Below are positions 1 to 5,728 of a stretch of 16,002 nucleotides of DNA, in pieces (the first letter of the stretch is position 1; each line of letters opens with the position of its first letter). The notes under the pieces were generated by a model. It did no database searches, had not been told where the DNA came from, and was given only the letters and a program-made list of their open reading frames with translations. Source of the DNA: an uncultured Clostridia bacterium. GTDB taxonomy: Bacteria; Bacillota; Clostridia; Oscillospirales; Ruminococcaceae. The position numbers were made by a program, and so were the translations under genes. Location of the stretch: assembly GCA_947624425.1 (NCBI GenBank), contig CANQKG010000011.1, positions 1 through 16,002 of the forward strand. The letters are read 5' to 3'.

Positions 1-71
1 CTTTTCCTTTACTTCCCGTGCATTTTTTCTTTCAACACCCCCTTGACTTATTACCATTGGACTTTTTGTGT
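1..71. other. Intergenic edge, no gene seen
   Basis: This short stretch lies beyond the 3' end of the leftward recombinase gene. I see no start codon with a ribosome binding site, no convincing hairpin terminator and no repeat. The mobile element appears to continue to the left of the window. Confidence 0.5.
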
Positions 72-899
72 CTACCATGTGACAACATCGTTGACTGCCT
101 TGTTTTGCTGCTCCCTAGTCAGTCTGGTATAGATCGCCGTGGTCGCGATATTGGAGTGACCCATGACATCGGCGAGCAGCGACAGATTGCTGTTTTTTTG
201 CAAAAATTCGATCGCAAACAGATGCCGGAAGGCGTGTGGGTGCATCACCCGGCGGTCAATGCCGTACCGATCGGCGCACACCCTCAACATTGAGCGCACC
301 GAGCCGGTTGTGATCGGCTCCCCATTCCGCCTGCCGCAGAGCCGACCCGCTGCCGGTAAGTGTGCATAGTGCGCCCTTGCCTCCCGCCGAAAGGACGCGG
401 GGATATAAATCCGGCGGATTTTGCCTTTTGTCCACATCTCGGCATAGCCTCGGTCAAAGTCCGCCTTGGTGAGCCGCACATACTCGCTCACCCGTGCGCC
501 GGTCACGGCGAGCAGCCGTATCCGGTAATACCACAGATCGTTCCGATCGCTCCGAAGCCCGTCCAGCAGACGAGCATACTCCCGCTCCGAGATCACATTT
601 TCAATCACGGTACTCTGATGGACGCGGACGGTGCGGATTTTTTCCGCCGGCAGTCCGCACACATCGCAGTATGTGTTGTAGGCATTGAGCTTGACATTGA
701 TCCCGCGCGGTTTTTGACCCGCTGCCAGCATCGCCTGTTTCCACTCCGCCGCATTCTCCCGGTTTGCCGCCGGGTATCGGCGGAAAAACAGTCGCATACA
801 CAGCAGATACTCATCTATGGTATTTTGTGACAGCTCCCGCTCTGTCAGTTTTGTGCGATAGTCCGCCAGCTCCGGCGGATCGCAGATGTCAGTGGTCAT
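72..899 (-). CDS. XerC/D-like tyrosine recombinase (short, no arm-binding domain)
   Basis: A 275-aa tyrosine recombinase that would cut and rejoin DNA at specific sites through a 3'-phosphotyrosine intermediate. An N-terminal SAM-like core-binding domain (about residues 8-85) is followed by the catalytic domain with R136 (TGARVSEY), a lysine in the beta-hairpin near 158-160, H222-x-x-R225 (HAFRH), H248 (MGHSN) and nucleophile Y257 (IYTRL). The length fits XerC/D-like enzymes rather than phage integrases with an AP2-like arm-binding domain. The start is supported by GAGG about 10 nt upstream of the ATG. It is the last in-window gene of the leftward early operon, an unusual place for the integrase that establishes lysogeny; a second integrase lies at the element's right end. 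A 19-bp sequence just upstream (909-927) recurs twice around the NYN cassette. The family is certain; its target site is not known. Confidence 0.92.
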   Translation of the reverse strand: MTTDICDPPELADYRTKLTERELSQNTIDEYLLCMRLFFRRYPAANRENAAEWKQAMLAAGQKPRGINVKLNAYNTYCDVCGLPAEKIRTVRVHQSTVIENVISEREYARLLDGLRSDRNDLWYYRIRLLAVTGARVSEYVRLTKADFDRGYAEMWTKGKIRRIYIPASFRREARAHYAHLPAAGRLCGRRNGEPITTGSVRSMLRVCADRYGIDRRVMHPHAFRHLFAIEFLQKNSNLSLLADVMGHSNIATTAIYTRLTREQQNKAVNDVVTW

Positions 900-908
900 A
901 TAGTTACC

Positions 909-945
909 TCATTGGTCTGGTATTGTTAAGCTGTTGCAGCAGCTT
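909..945 (-). repeat. Hairpin plus 19-bp repeat, site A (inverted copy)
   Basis: Read on the minus strand, a small hairpin (928-945, stem AAGCTG/CAGCTT) directly abuts the 19-mer AACAATACCAGACCAATGA (909-927). The same 19-mer occurs exactly at 4704-4722 and 5642-5660 on the plus strand, each time just downstream of a hairpin. Here it ends about 10 nt before the recombinase start codon and touches its ribosome binding site. It could be a core site for that recombinase or a regulator operator; the sequence alone does not decide. Confidence 0.8.
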
Positions 946-946
946 G

Positions 947-1210
947 TCAGCGCGCCCCGCTAAATAACCACCAATGACTTACATCGTCCATACAGCCGCC
1001 GGTCGCGAAATCCTCAAACGCTTCCTCCGCCCCGCAGGTCGGGCAAATCTCTACGCTCACCCGGCGGGAGATTGCGTTGTGGTCGGTCATGGTGCGCCGC
1101 CCGCAGCGGGGACAAGGCATATCGCCTCCGTTTTTGCGCGCCCACTCGTACATATCCCGCCATACGGCGAGCATACCCTCCGGCGCCTTGATCGTCCGAT
1201 TGTCTGTCAT
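947..1210 (-). CDS. Small zinc-ribbon phage-type protein
   Basis: An 87-aa protein with two CxxC pairs (PCPRCG and CPTCGA) separated by about 22 residues, the pattern of a small zinc ribbon. Proteins with this cysteine spacing are common hypothetical genes in Firmicutes prophages; the function is unknown, and nucleic-acid or protein binding is only an inference. I chose the ATG at 1210 (MTDNRT) because an AAGGAGGG sits 7 nt upstream, rather than a start further upstream at 1249. Its ATG overlaps the stop codon of the preceding gene (ATGA), indicating translational coupling in the early operon. Confidence 0.75.
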   Translation of the reverse strand: MTDNRTIKAPEGMLAVWRDMYEWARKNGGDMPCPRCGRRTMTDHNAISRRVSVEICPTCGAEEAFEDFATGGCMDDVSHWWLFSGAR

Positions 1211-1398
1211 TTGGTTGCCCTCCTTGTTGGATAGACCCAGTCTGTCCACTTGTCCGCAAAATAGCTTATCGAGCTGCCGTCTTTGCCCTTAATCTTTTTG
1301 GCGATGCGGCGCAACCCCGCCCGCTCCATGTTTGCCCTGGCGACCCGCCGGGCAAGTCTGCGAGGGAAATAATATGTCATTTTACGCTTGATGCACAT
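1207..1398 (-). CDS. Small basic phage-type protein
   Basis: A 63-aa, strongly basic protein (many Arg/Lys in the first 50 residues, e.g. FPRRLARRVARANMERAG). No known domain is recognised, and the charge suggests nucleic-acid binding only as a guess. The start at 1398 (MCIKRK) is chosen because a GGAGGGGAGGGG tract lies about 6 nt upstream; a start at 1428 lacks this. The 5' end overlaps the previous gene by about 22 bp and its stop overlaps the next start as ATGA. This tight packing is typical of phage early operons and supports it being real. Confidence 0.65.
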   Translation of the reverse strand: MCIKRKMTYYFPRRLARRVARANMERAGLRRIAKKIKGKDGSSISYFADKWTDWVYPTRRATK

Positions 1399-1637
1399 TT
1401 TTTGCCCCTCCCCTCCAGCTCGCGGCATTGGTCGTCAAACGCAAGCGGTGTGCGCGACCGTCCGCATTTGGTCAGTTTGCCGTCTGGCGTGACGGCGTAT
1501 AAGTAATAGGCGCTCCTGTCCGGTGTCGAAGTAATCAGATAGACCAGCTGCCCCTTGGCGTCAAGCCCCTGCGTCCGGACCATCTGACCCTTCGGCGGTT
1601 TGATTGCGCCGGTGTCCACCGCTGTCATCGTCCTCAT
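1377..1637 (-). CDS. Hypothetical phage-type protein, 86 aa
   Basis: An 86-aa soluble protein without a recognised domain. The central part (GQLVYLITSTPDRSAYYLYAV) looks like a small beta-rich fold. Its ATG overlaps the stop of the upstream 102-aa gene (ATGA at 1634-1637), and AGGAGGT lies 9 nt upstream, inside that gene. It belongs to the same leftward transcription unit as the Cro-like regulator. No function can be given. Confidence 0.65.
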   Translation of the reverse strand: MRTMTAVDTGAIKPPKGQMVRTQGLDAKGQLVYLITSTPDRSAYYLYAVTPDGKLTKCGRSRTPLAFDDQCRELEGRGKKCASSVK

Positions 1638-1942
1638 AGGTCTGCCACCTCCTCCGGTGGGAGATAGGGTGCCTCAATAATCCGCCGGATTCGGTCCAAT
1701 TTGCGATCCATATCCTTCCAAAATGCGGCGTTATCTGCGGCGTGCGGAACCATTGGCGTGCCGTCCGGCTGTTTTTCCTCTGCCAATTTTCTCCATGCCT
1801 TTTGCTCTTTCTTGCGGTACTCGGTCGTGATGAGGATATAAGTCGACAAATCACCCCACTCTTTTTCGGTCAGTGTGACGGATCGCTTCCTCACCAAAAA
1901 TTCCTTCATTGCCTGATCTTGCTGTTTTTCCTTTTCGTCCAT
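1634..1942 (-). CDS. Hypothetical charged helical protein, 102 aa
   Basis: A 102-aa highly charged protein (MDEKEKQQ..., EYRKKEQKAWRKLAEEK) predicted to be mostly helical, with no recognisable domain, membrane segment or signal peptide. AAGGAGGG stands about 6 nt before the ATG. It follows the Cro-like gene by 38 bp and starts the block of overlapping small genes. Proteins like this are common in the early region of Firmicutes prophages; a role in replication or regulation would be speculation. Confidence 0.7.
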   Translation of the reverse strand: MDEKEKQQDQAMKEFLVRKRSVTLTEKEWGDLSTYILITTEYRKKEQKAWRKLAEEKQPDGTPMVPHAADNAAFWKDMDRKLDRIRRIIEAPYLPPEEVADL

Positions 1943-1980
1943 TTTTAGCCCTCCTTGTTATCCGCAGAAAATTGAGAAAT

Positions 1981-2205
1981 CTAAACTTGACGGGCAAAAA
2001 AATATGCCGGTATGTCCGTTGTCGGGATATCAAGGACAGCGCACGCCTTGATCATCTGATCCTGCGTCCACTCGCTTTTGCCCGACAGTTTGCGCCCTGC
2101 CGTAGTCGGCGTAATGCTTAATTTCGCCGCAAATTGGTCAATACTGCCGCATTTCTCGACAATCTTGCCTCGCAGTTTGCTTTGATCAAACACAGTTTTG
2201 CTCAT
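1981..2205 (-). CDS. Cro-like HTH regulator, DUF739 family
   Basis: A 74-aa helix-turn-helix protein of the phage DUF739/Cro-like type. The opening (FDQSKLRGKIVEKCGSIDQFAAKLSITPTTAGRKLSGKSEW) shows the family pattern, with the HTH at about residues 20-45. AGGAGG lies 7-8 nt before the ATG. It is the first gene of the leftward operon and diverges from the CI-type repressor, the classic genetic-switch layout. Its own promoter (2250-2278) is flanked by the two operator-like repeats, so it is probably repressed by the divergent repressor and may in turn act on the same sites. Confidence 0.85.
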   Translation of the reverse strand: MSKTVFDQSKLRGKIVEKCGSIDQFAAKLSITPTTAGRKLSGKSEWTQDQMIKACAVLDIPTTDIPAYFFARQV

Positions 2206-2224
2206 AATTTAACCTCCTTCGATG

Positions 2225-2238
2225 TTGAGAAAACTCAA
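2225..2238. promoter_or_regulatory. Operator-like inverted repeat O1
   Basis: TTGAG-AAAA-CTCAA is a perfect 5-bp inverted repeat with a 4-bp spacer. It lies immediately downstream of the minus-strand promoter for the Cro-like gene, about +5 to +18 of the predicted transcript, where a bound repressor would block it. A second near-copy is at 2287-2300. Assignment to the CI-type repressor is inferred from position. Confidence 0.65.
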
Positions 2239-2249
2239 TCTTTTTCTTC

Positions 2250-2278
2250 ATGATACCACGCCTGTCAAGGTTTGTCAA
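2250..2278 (-). promoter_or_regulatory. Leftward early promoter
   Basis: On the minus strand there is a consensus TTGACA (2273-2278) and TATCAT (2250-2255) separated by exactly 17 bp. It reads into the Cro-like gene starting at 2205 and the downstream early operon. Operator-like repeats lie on both sides. Confidence 0.8.
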
Positions 2279-2286
2279 CAACTTTT

Positions 2287-2300
2287 TTGAGAAAACTAAA
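2287..2300. promoter_or_regulatory. Operator-like repeat O2 (imperfect)
   Basis: TTGAGAAAACTAAA shares the first 11 bp with O1 at 2225-2238 and has a degenerate right half. It lies between the two divergent promoters, just upstream of the early promoter's -35 box, and is 62 bp from O1. Confidence 0.55.
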
Positions 2301-2318
2301 TTTTTTTTTGAAAATCTA

Positions 2319-2347
2319 TTGATTTTGGGGACGCGAGATAGTATAAT
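2319..2347 (+). promoter_or_regulatory. Repressor promoter
   Basis: TTGATT (2319-2324) and a perfect TATAAT (2342-2347) with a 17-bp spacer read rightwards into the repressor gene at 2379. The leader would be about 25 nt. Confidence 0.75.
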
Positions 2348-2378
2348 GTTAACAAAGCACAACAAATGAGGTATCAAA

Positions 2379-3041
2379 ATGAAAAGTTTTTCCTCCCGGC
2401 TGAAGGAGGCTATGGACGCCAAGGGCTACAAGCAGACCGATCTTGCGAGAGCGTCCGGCATCGATAAGTCGCTGATCAGCAATTATTTATCGGGCAACTA
2501 TAAAGCCCGGCAGGACAACCTATATATTTTGGCAAAAGCCCTTGATGTGTCGGAAGCCTGGCTCATGGGATATGATGCTCCCGCCGAGCGGCAGCATATG
2601 CGGCAGCCGAATGATATTGATGATCTAAGCCAATACGGTATCATGCCTATCACAACCCAGCGAATCCCTCTTTTGGGTGACATTGCCTGCGGCGAGCCGA
2701 TCTATGCCAATGAGGATCGCGCCTCCTATGTGGAGGTCGGGACGGAGATCAAAGCCGATTTTTGCCTCCGCGCCAAGGGTGACAGCATGGTCAATGCCCG
2801 TATCCTTGATGGCGACATCGTATTTATCCGGCAGCAGGAGATCGTTGCCGACGGCGAGATCGCGGCGGTGCTGATCGAGGACGAAGCCACGTTGAAGCGG
2901 GTCTATTATGACCGCGAGAACGGCATTTTGCAGCTGGTCGCGGAAAATCCGGCATTCAAGCCGCTGGTCTACACCGGCGAGCAACTAAACCATATCCGTA
3001 TCCTAGGCAAAGCTATCGCTTTTCAAAGCGATGTAATATAA
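2379..3041 (+). CDS. CI/LexA-type phage repressor (XRE HTH + S24 peptidase)
   Basis: A 220-aa repressor that would hold the element dormant and be inactivated by RecA-stimulated self-cleavage. Residues 1-65 form an XRE/Cro-CI helix-turn-helix (YKQTDLARASGIDKSLISNYLSG). Residues 95-215 form an S24 (LexA-like) domain with catalytic S136 (KGDSM) and K173 (ATLKRV). The cleavage site is probably C104-G105 in the segment IACGEP, where LexA has Ala-Gly. A weak TGAGGT precedes the ATG by about 7 nt. It diverges from the Cro-like gene across an operator-bearing region and is probably co-transcribed with the downstream nuclease gene, which starts 24 bp after its stop. All the elements of an SOS-responsive switch are visible. 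Confidence 0.93.
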   Translation: MKSFSSRLKEAMDAKGYKQTDLARASGIDKSLISNYLSGNYKARQDNLYILAKALDVSEAWLMGYDAPAERQHMRQPNDIDDLSQYGIMPITTQRIPLLGDIACGEPIYANEDRASYVEVGTEIKADFCLRAKGDSMVNARILDGDIVFIRQQEIVADGEIAAVLIEDEATLKRVYYDRENGILQLVAENPAFKPLVYTGEQLNHIRILGKAIAFQSDVI

Positions 3042-3064
3042 AGACATTATAGGAGGGTAACATC

Positions 3065-4126
3065 ATGGATTTTATCGATCAGATCAAACAGTTCAGCGAG
3101 CGGGTCGCAAAGCTAATGGACGGCATTCAGACGGAGGAAGCCACCAAGACATCTATCATCATGCCCTTTTTCTCCCTGCTGGGGTATGACATTTTCAACC
3201 CGGACGAGTTTGTGCCGGAGTATACTGCCGATGTCGGCATCAAAAAGGGCGAAAAGGTAGATTATGCCATTCTGCGGGACGGCAATCCCGTGATCCTGAT
3301 CGAGTGCAAATGGATCGGTGAAAATCTGCAAAACCACGACTCACAGCTATTTCGGTATTTTGGCACCAGCACCGCCAAATTTGCCATTTTGACAAACGGT
3401 CGGTTTTATAAGTTTTTCACCGACCTCGAAGCGCCCAACAAAATGGACGCCGTCCCCTTTTTGGAGATTGACATTCTCAATATCAAGGAGACACAGGTTG
3501 CGGAGCTGAAAAAATTTCACAAATCTGCATTTGACATTGCCGCCGTGTTTGATACCGCTTCCGAGCTGAAATATACCAATGAGTTTAAGCGGGCGTTTGC
3601 CGCCGAGCTGGCACAGCCGTCTGATGACTTTGTGCGTCACTTTCTCGTCTCGGCATACTCCGGGGTAAAAACACAGGCGATTATCGAAAAATTCCGCCCA
3701 ATCGTCAAAAAAGCACTCAACAGTTATATCAGCGAGCAGATGAACGAGCGGATCAAGTTGGCGCTGGAGGCGAACGACAAGGATCAAAACGAAGCGGAAG
3801 AACCCGCTGCGCCGCCGGAGCCGGATACGAAGGAACCAAAAATCGTCACCACCAATGAGGAACTGGAAGCATACTTTATTGTCAAAAATCTGCTTAAGGA
3901 CATCGTAGACATCGGCGACATTGTATATAAGGACAACGAGCGTTATATGAGCATACTCTACAAGGGCAACACTCGCAACTGGATATGCCGCTTTTATTTC
4001 GGCAACAAAAAGTCGATTGCGATCCCGGACGCAGGGAAGAAAGAGGTGCGGCACCCGATCGAAAACATCTATGATATTGAGAGCCTGGCGGACGAGCTGA
4101 AAGCGGCATTGTCAAGATACCTCTAA
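3065..4126 (+). CDS. Orphan HsdR-N-like PD-(D/E)XK nuclease (COG4748-like)
   Basis: A 353-aa protein resembling the N-terminal nuclease domain of type I restriction HsdR subunits, but without any helicase/translocase domain or HsdM/HsdS partners nearby. The likely metal-binding core is D66 ... E80-C-K82 (KVDYAIL ... ILIECKW), followed by an HsdR-N-like region to about residue 150. A charged linker (about 230-255) leads to a separate C-terminal domain of about 95 residues (NEELEAYFIVKNLLKDI...). AGGAGGG lies 7 nt before the ATG. It sits directly behind the repressor and in the same direction, so it is expected to be made in the dormant state, as lysogenic-conversion genes are. A role in excluding other phages is possible but inferred; the family's function is not established to my knowledge. 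Confidence 0.82.
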   Translation: MDFIDQIKQFSERVAKLMDGIQTEEATKTSIIMPFFSLLGYDIFNPDEFVPEYTADVGIKKGEKVDYAILRDGNPVILIECKWIGENLQNHDSQLFRYFGTSTAKFAILTNGRFYKFFTDLEAPNKMDAVPFLEIDILNIKETQVAELKKFHKSAFDIAAVFDTASELKYTNEFKRAFAAELAQPSDDFVRHFLVSAYSGVKTQAIIEKFRPIVKKALNSYISEQMNERIKLALEANDKDQNEAEEPAAPPEPDTKEPKIVTTNEELEAYFIVKNLLKDIVDIGDIVYKDNERYMSILYKGNTRNWICRFYFGNKKSIAIPDAGKKEVRHPIENIYDIESLADELKAALSRYL

Positions 4127-4204
4127 ATTTTTTGGGCGAACACTGCGCTAAATGGTGGTTATCGTCAGTTTGCAAAATAATTTTACAAAAAGGAGCGGGA
4201 TCAA

Positions 4205-4654
4205 ATGGAACAGAAGGCATTTTATCAAACCAAAAAATTTTGGCTCATCTTTGCACCGATAGTGGTGGCGGTATTTGCAATTGCAATCATCGTTACTGTC
4301 CTATCACCGGCAAAACCAGTCAACATCTATGACCGAGCCGAAATCCACGATGTCCTAAATGGGTCCCGTGACACCAAGATCGGAGAATACTCTCTAATCA
4401 AAGCGACCTCCGATGAGGTGGACATGGAGTGCATTACAGACTGGTATACAAATTATGTTAAGCAGCACGACTATAACTGGTGTGTGATCGTTTACACCGA
4501 CAAAAGCGACCACACCGGAGTATTTGCAAATCAGTCCTATGTCATCAAAGACGCCACGATTGAGCAGGACGCATATGGGGATTATATGTTGACCGGCAAC
4601 TCCGGCACCACTTATTTCCCGGCGGCGGACGGTACTCTCGCGGCGTCCGAATAA
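4205..4654 (+). CDS. Hypothetical single-pass membrane protein
   Basis: A 149-aa protein with a short basic N-terminus (MEQKAFYQTKKFW), one transmembrane helix (about residues 13-36, LIFAPIVVAVFAIAIIVTVL) and a predicted extracytoplasmic domain of about 110 residues with no recognised family. AAGGAG lies about 9 nt upstream of the ATG. The gene is 78 bp downstream of the nuclease and could be in the same repressor-driven transcript. Its position between the repressor and the integrase suggests a lysogenic accessory gene. The function is unknown. Its stop codon is followed 2 bp later by the first copy of the 76-bp hairpin repeat. Confidence 0.75.
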   Translation: MEQKAFYQTKKFWLIFAPIVVAVFAIAIIVTVLSPAKPVNIYDRAEIHDVLNGSRDTKIGEYSLIKATSDEVDMECITDWYTNYVKQHDYNWCVIVYTDKSDHTGVFANQSYVIKDATIEQDAYGDYMLTGNSGTTYFPAADGTLAASE

Positions 4655-4656
4655 AC

Positions 4657-4732
4657 AAAAAATGACCTCCGGTGCAGCAACACCGGAGGTCGGTGACCAA
4701 ATCAACAATACCAGACCAATGATATGATGATA
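4657..4732 (+). repeat. 76-bp hairpin repeat, copy B (contains the 19-mer)
   Basis: An A-tract, a perfect 11-bp stem hairpin (4664-4691, GACCTCCGGTG/CACCGGAGGTC, 6-nt loop), a 12-nt link and the 19-mer AACAATACCAGACCAATGA (4704-4722) followed by TATGATGATA. Copy C at 5595-5670 matches with only three differences at an offset of 938 bp, and all the differences fall in the hairpin. On the minus strand the hairpin is followed by six T, like an intrinsic terminator for leftward transcription; on the plus strand there is no T-tract. Confidence 0.92.
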
Positions 4733-4785
4733 GATGTGATATAAGCGTGACAGTAAGATGATACTTAAAATATTTTGAATTTCTC

Positions 4786-4814
4786 TTGACTTTTGAGCCT
4801 TTTTCGCATATACT
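4786..4814 (+). promoter_or_regulatory. Promoter of the structured RNA / NYN gene
   Basis: TTGACT (4786-4791) and TATACT (4809-4814) with a 17-bp spacer. The predicted start is around 4821, exactly where the first RNA hairpin begins. Confidence 0.75.
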
Positions 4815-4820
4815 ATGTAT

Positions 4821-4915
4821 GTAACATCGTTTGATGTTGCAAATATGTTAAGCAGGCTCTTGGTAGTAGGTAATCCCACCATAAGGGGTTTTCTGAATCA
4901 AGAGCCTTATTTTTT
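4821..4915 (+). ncRNA. Putative structured leader RNA or independent small RNA
   Basis: A transcript of about 95 nt is predicted from the promoter at 4786-4814. It would open with an 8-bp hairpin (4821-4840, loop GUUU). A long terminator stem follows, AGGCTCTTG (4854-4862) with CAAGAGCCT (4899-4907), ending in six T at 4910-4915. Enclosed in the terminator's loop is another 6-bp hairpin (4872-4877 with 4885-4890, 7-nt loop). The terminator lies between promoter and NYN start codon, so most transcripts may end as this RNA, with read-through making the NYN mRNA. It matches no riboswitch class I can recognise. It could be an attenuator or an RNA partner of the NYN protein. Confidence 0.6.
4854..4915 (+). 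terminator. Intrinsic terminator upstream of the NYN gene
   Basis: A 9-bp stem (4854-4862 / 4899-4907) enclosing a 36-nt loop with an internal hairpin, followed by TATTTTTT. It precedes the NYN ribosome binding site by only a few bases, the arrangement of an attenuator or of an RNA gene set in front of its protein. Confidence 0.65.
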
Positions 4916-4930
4916 GACAGGGGGATATGA

Positions 4931-5596
4931 ATGGTTAGGACGGCAATATTAGTAGATGGCGGATTCTATAGAAAAAGAGCAAACTACCTTTGGAAGAAAA
5001 AAACTGCGAAAGACAGAGCAAAAGAGTTATACTCTTACTGTCAAGCACATTTAGAGGACGAGCACCAGAAGCGATCATTGTACCGCATTTTTTACTATGA
5101 TTGTCCACCAATCGAAAAAGAAATCTATCACCCTCTGCTCAAAAAGAACATTAAGTTGGAAGAAACGGAATTATTCGCTTGGTCAAATGAGTTTTTGGAA
5201 GAGTTAAAAAAGAAACGGAAGGTCGCTCTCCGTCTCGGTGAACTTTCTGGATATTCAGCCAGTTACAGTCTAAAACCGGAACTGACTAGACGCCTGCTCT
5301 CAGGTGAAATGACAGTTTCGGATATTACGAATCGCGATTTGACACTAGACATAAAGCAAAAGGGCGTGGATATGAAAATCGGACTTGACATCGCATCGCT
5401 CTCGTATAAAAAGCAGGTAGATCAAATTATACTTATTGCTGGAGACAGTGACTTTGTACCAGCTGCCAAACTTGCTAGAAGAGAAGGAATAGACTTTATC
5501 TTGGATCCAATGTGGGCAACAATAAAACCAAATCTCTATGAACATATTGACGGTTTGCAATCTCAATGGGGAAAACCGGACAAAAAACAGTTATAA
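4931..5596 (+). CDS. NYN-domain (DUF88, PIN-like) nuclease
   Basis: A 221-aa NYN-family protein; members are PIN-fold metal-dependent RNases or RNA-binding proteins. Acidic positions expected of the active site are visible: D9 (ILVDGGF), D147 and D153 (KGVDMKIGLD), and D172/D174 (AGDSDFVP). The core fold runs to about residue 195. A lysine-rich insert around 64-98 is particular to this protein. AGGGGG lies 6 nt before the ATG. The gene is noticeably AT-richer than its neighbours and, with its promoter and leader RNA, forms a 938-bp unit bounded by two copies of a 76-bp repeat, so it was probably acquired separately from the rest of the element. RNA cleavage is inferred from the family; the target is unknown. 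Confidence 0.85.
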   Translation: MVRTAILVDGGFYRKRANYLWKKKTAKDRAKELYSYCQAHLEDEHQKRSLYRIFYYDCPPIEKEIYHPLLKKNIKLEETELFAWSNEFLEELKKKRKVALRLGELSGYSASYSLKPELTRRLLSGEMTVSDITNRDLTLDIKQKGVDMKIGLDIASLSYKKQVDQIILIAGDSDFVPAAKLARREGIDFILDPMWATIKPNLYEHIDGLQSQWGKPDKKQL

Positions 5597-5670
5597 AAAA
5601 TGACCCCCGGTGCTGCTACACCGGAGGTCGGTGACCAAATCAACAATACCAGACCAATGATATGATGATA
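5595..5670 (+). repeat. 76-bp hairpin repeat, copy C (contains the 19-mer)
   Basis: Second copy of the repeat at 4657-4732, offset 938 bp. The hairpin (5602-5629) carries a C where copy B has a T, giving one imperfect stem pair, and two loop changes. The 19-mer (5642-5660) and the following TATGATGATA are identical. It begins within the NYN stop codon region and ends 58 bp before the integrase start. Confidence 0.92.
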
Positions 5671-5728
5671 TGGGGTCAATATCATTATATCGCTGTGTCC
5701 CAAAAAAGTCAAGCGGGAGGGCGATATT

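Noticed and set aside
3347..4054. Long minus-strand open frame (235 codons) opposite the nuclease gene
   Set aside because: It is a shadow of the plus-strand gene: no ribosome binding site, hydrophobic low-complexity product, and the plus-strand frame has a clear domain.
4394..4882. 162-codon minus-strand open frame across the first 76-bp repeat
   Set aside because: It overlaps a supported plus-strand gene, runs through the hairpin and has no ribosome binding site.
4821..4915. Known riboswitch or T-box in front of the NYN gene
   Set aside because: The length and loop sequences do not fit any class I know, no T-box core is visible, and the downstream gene is not metabolic.
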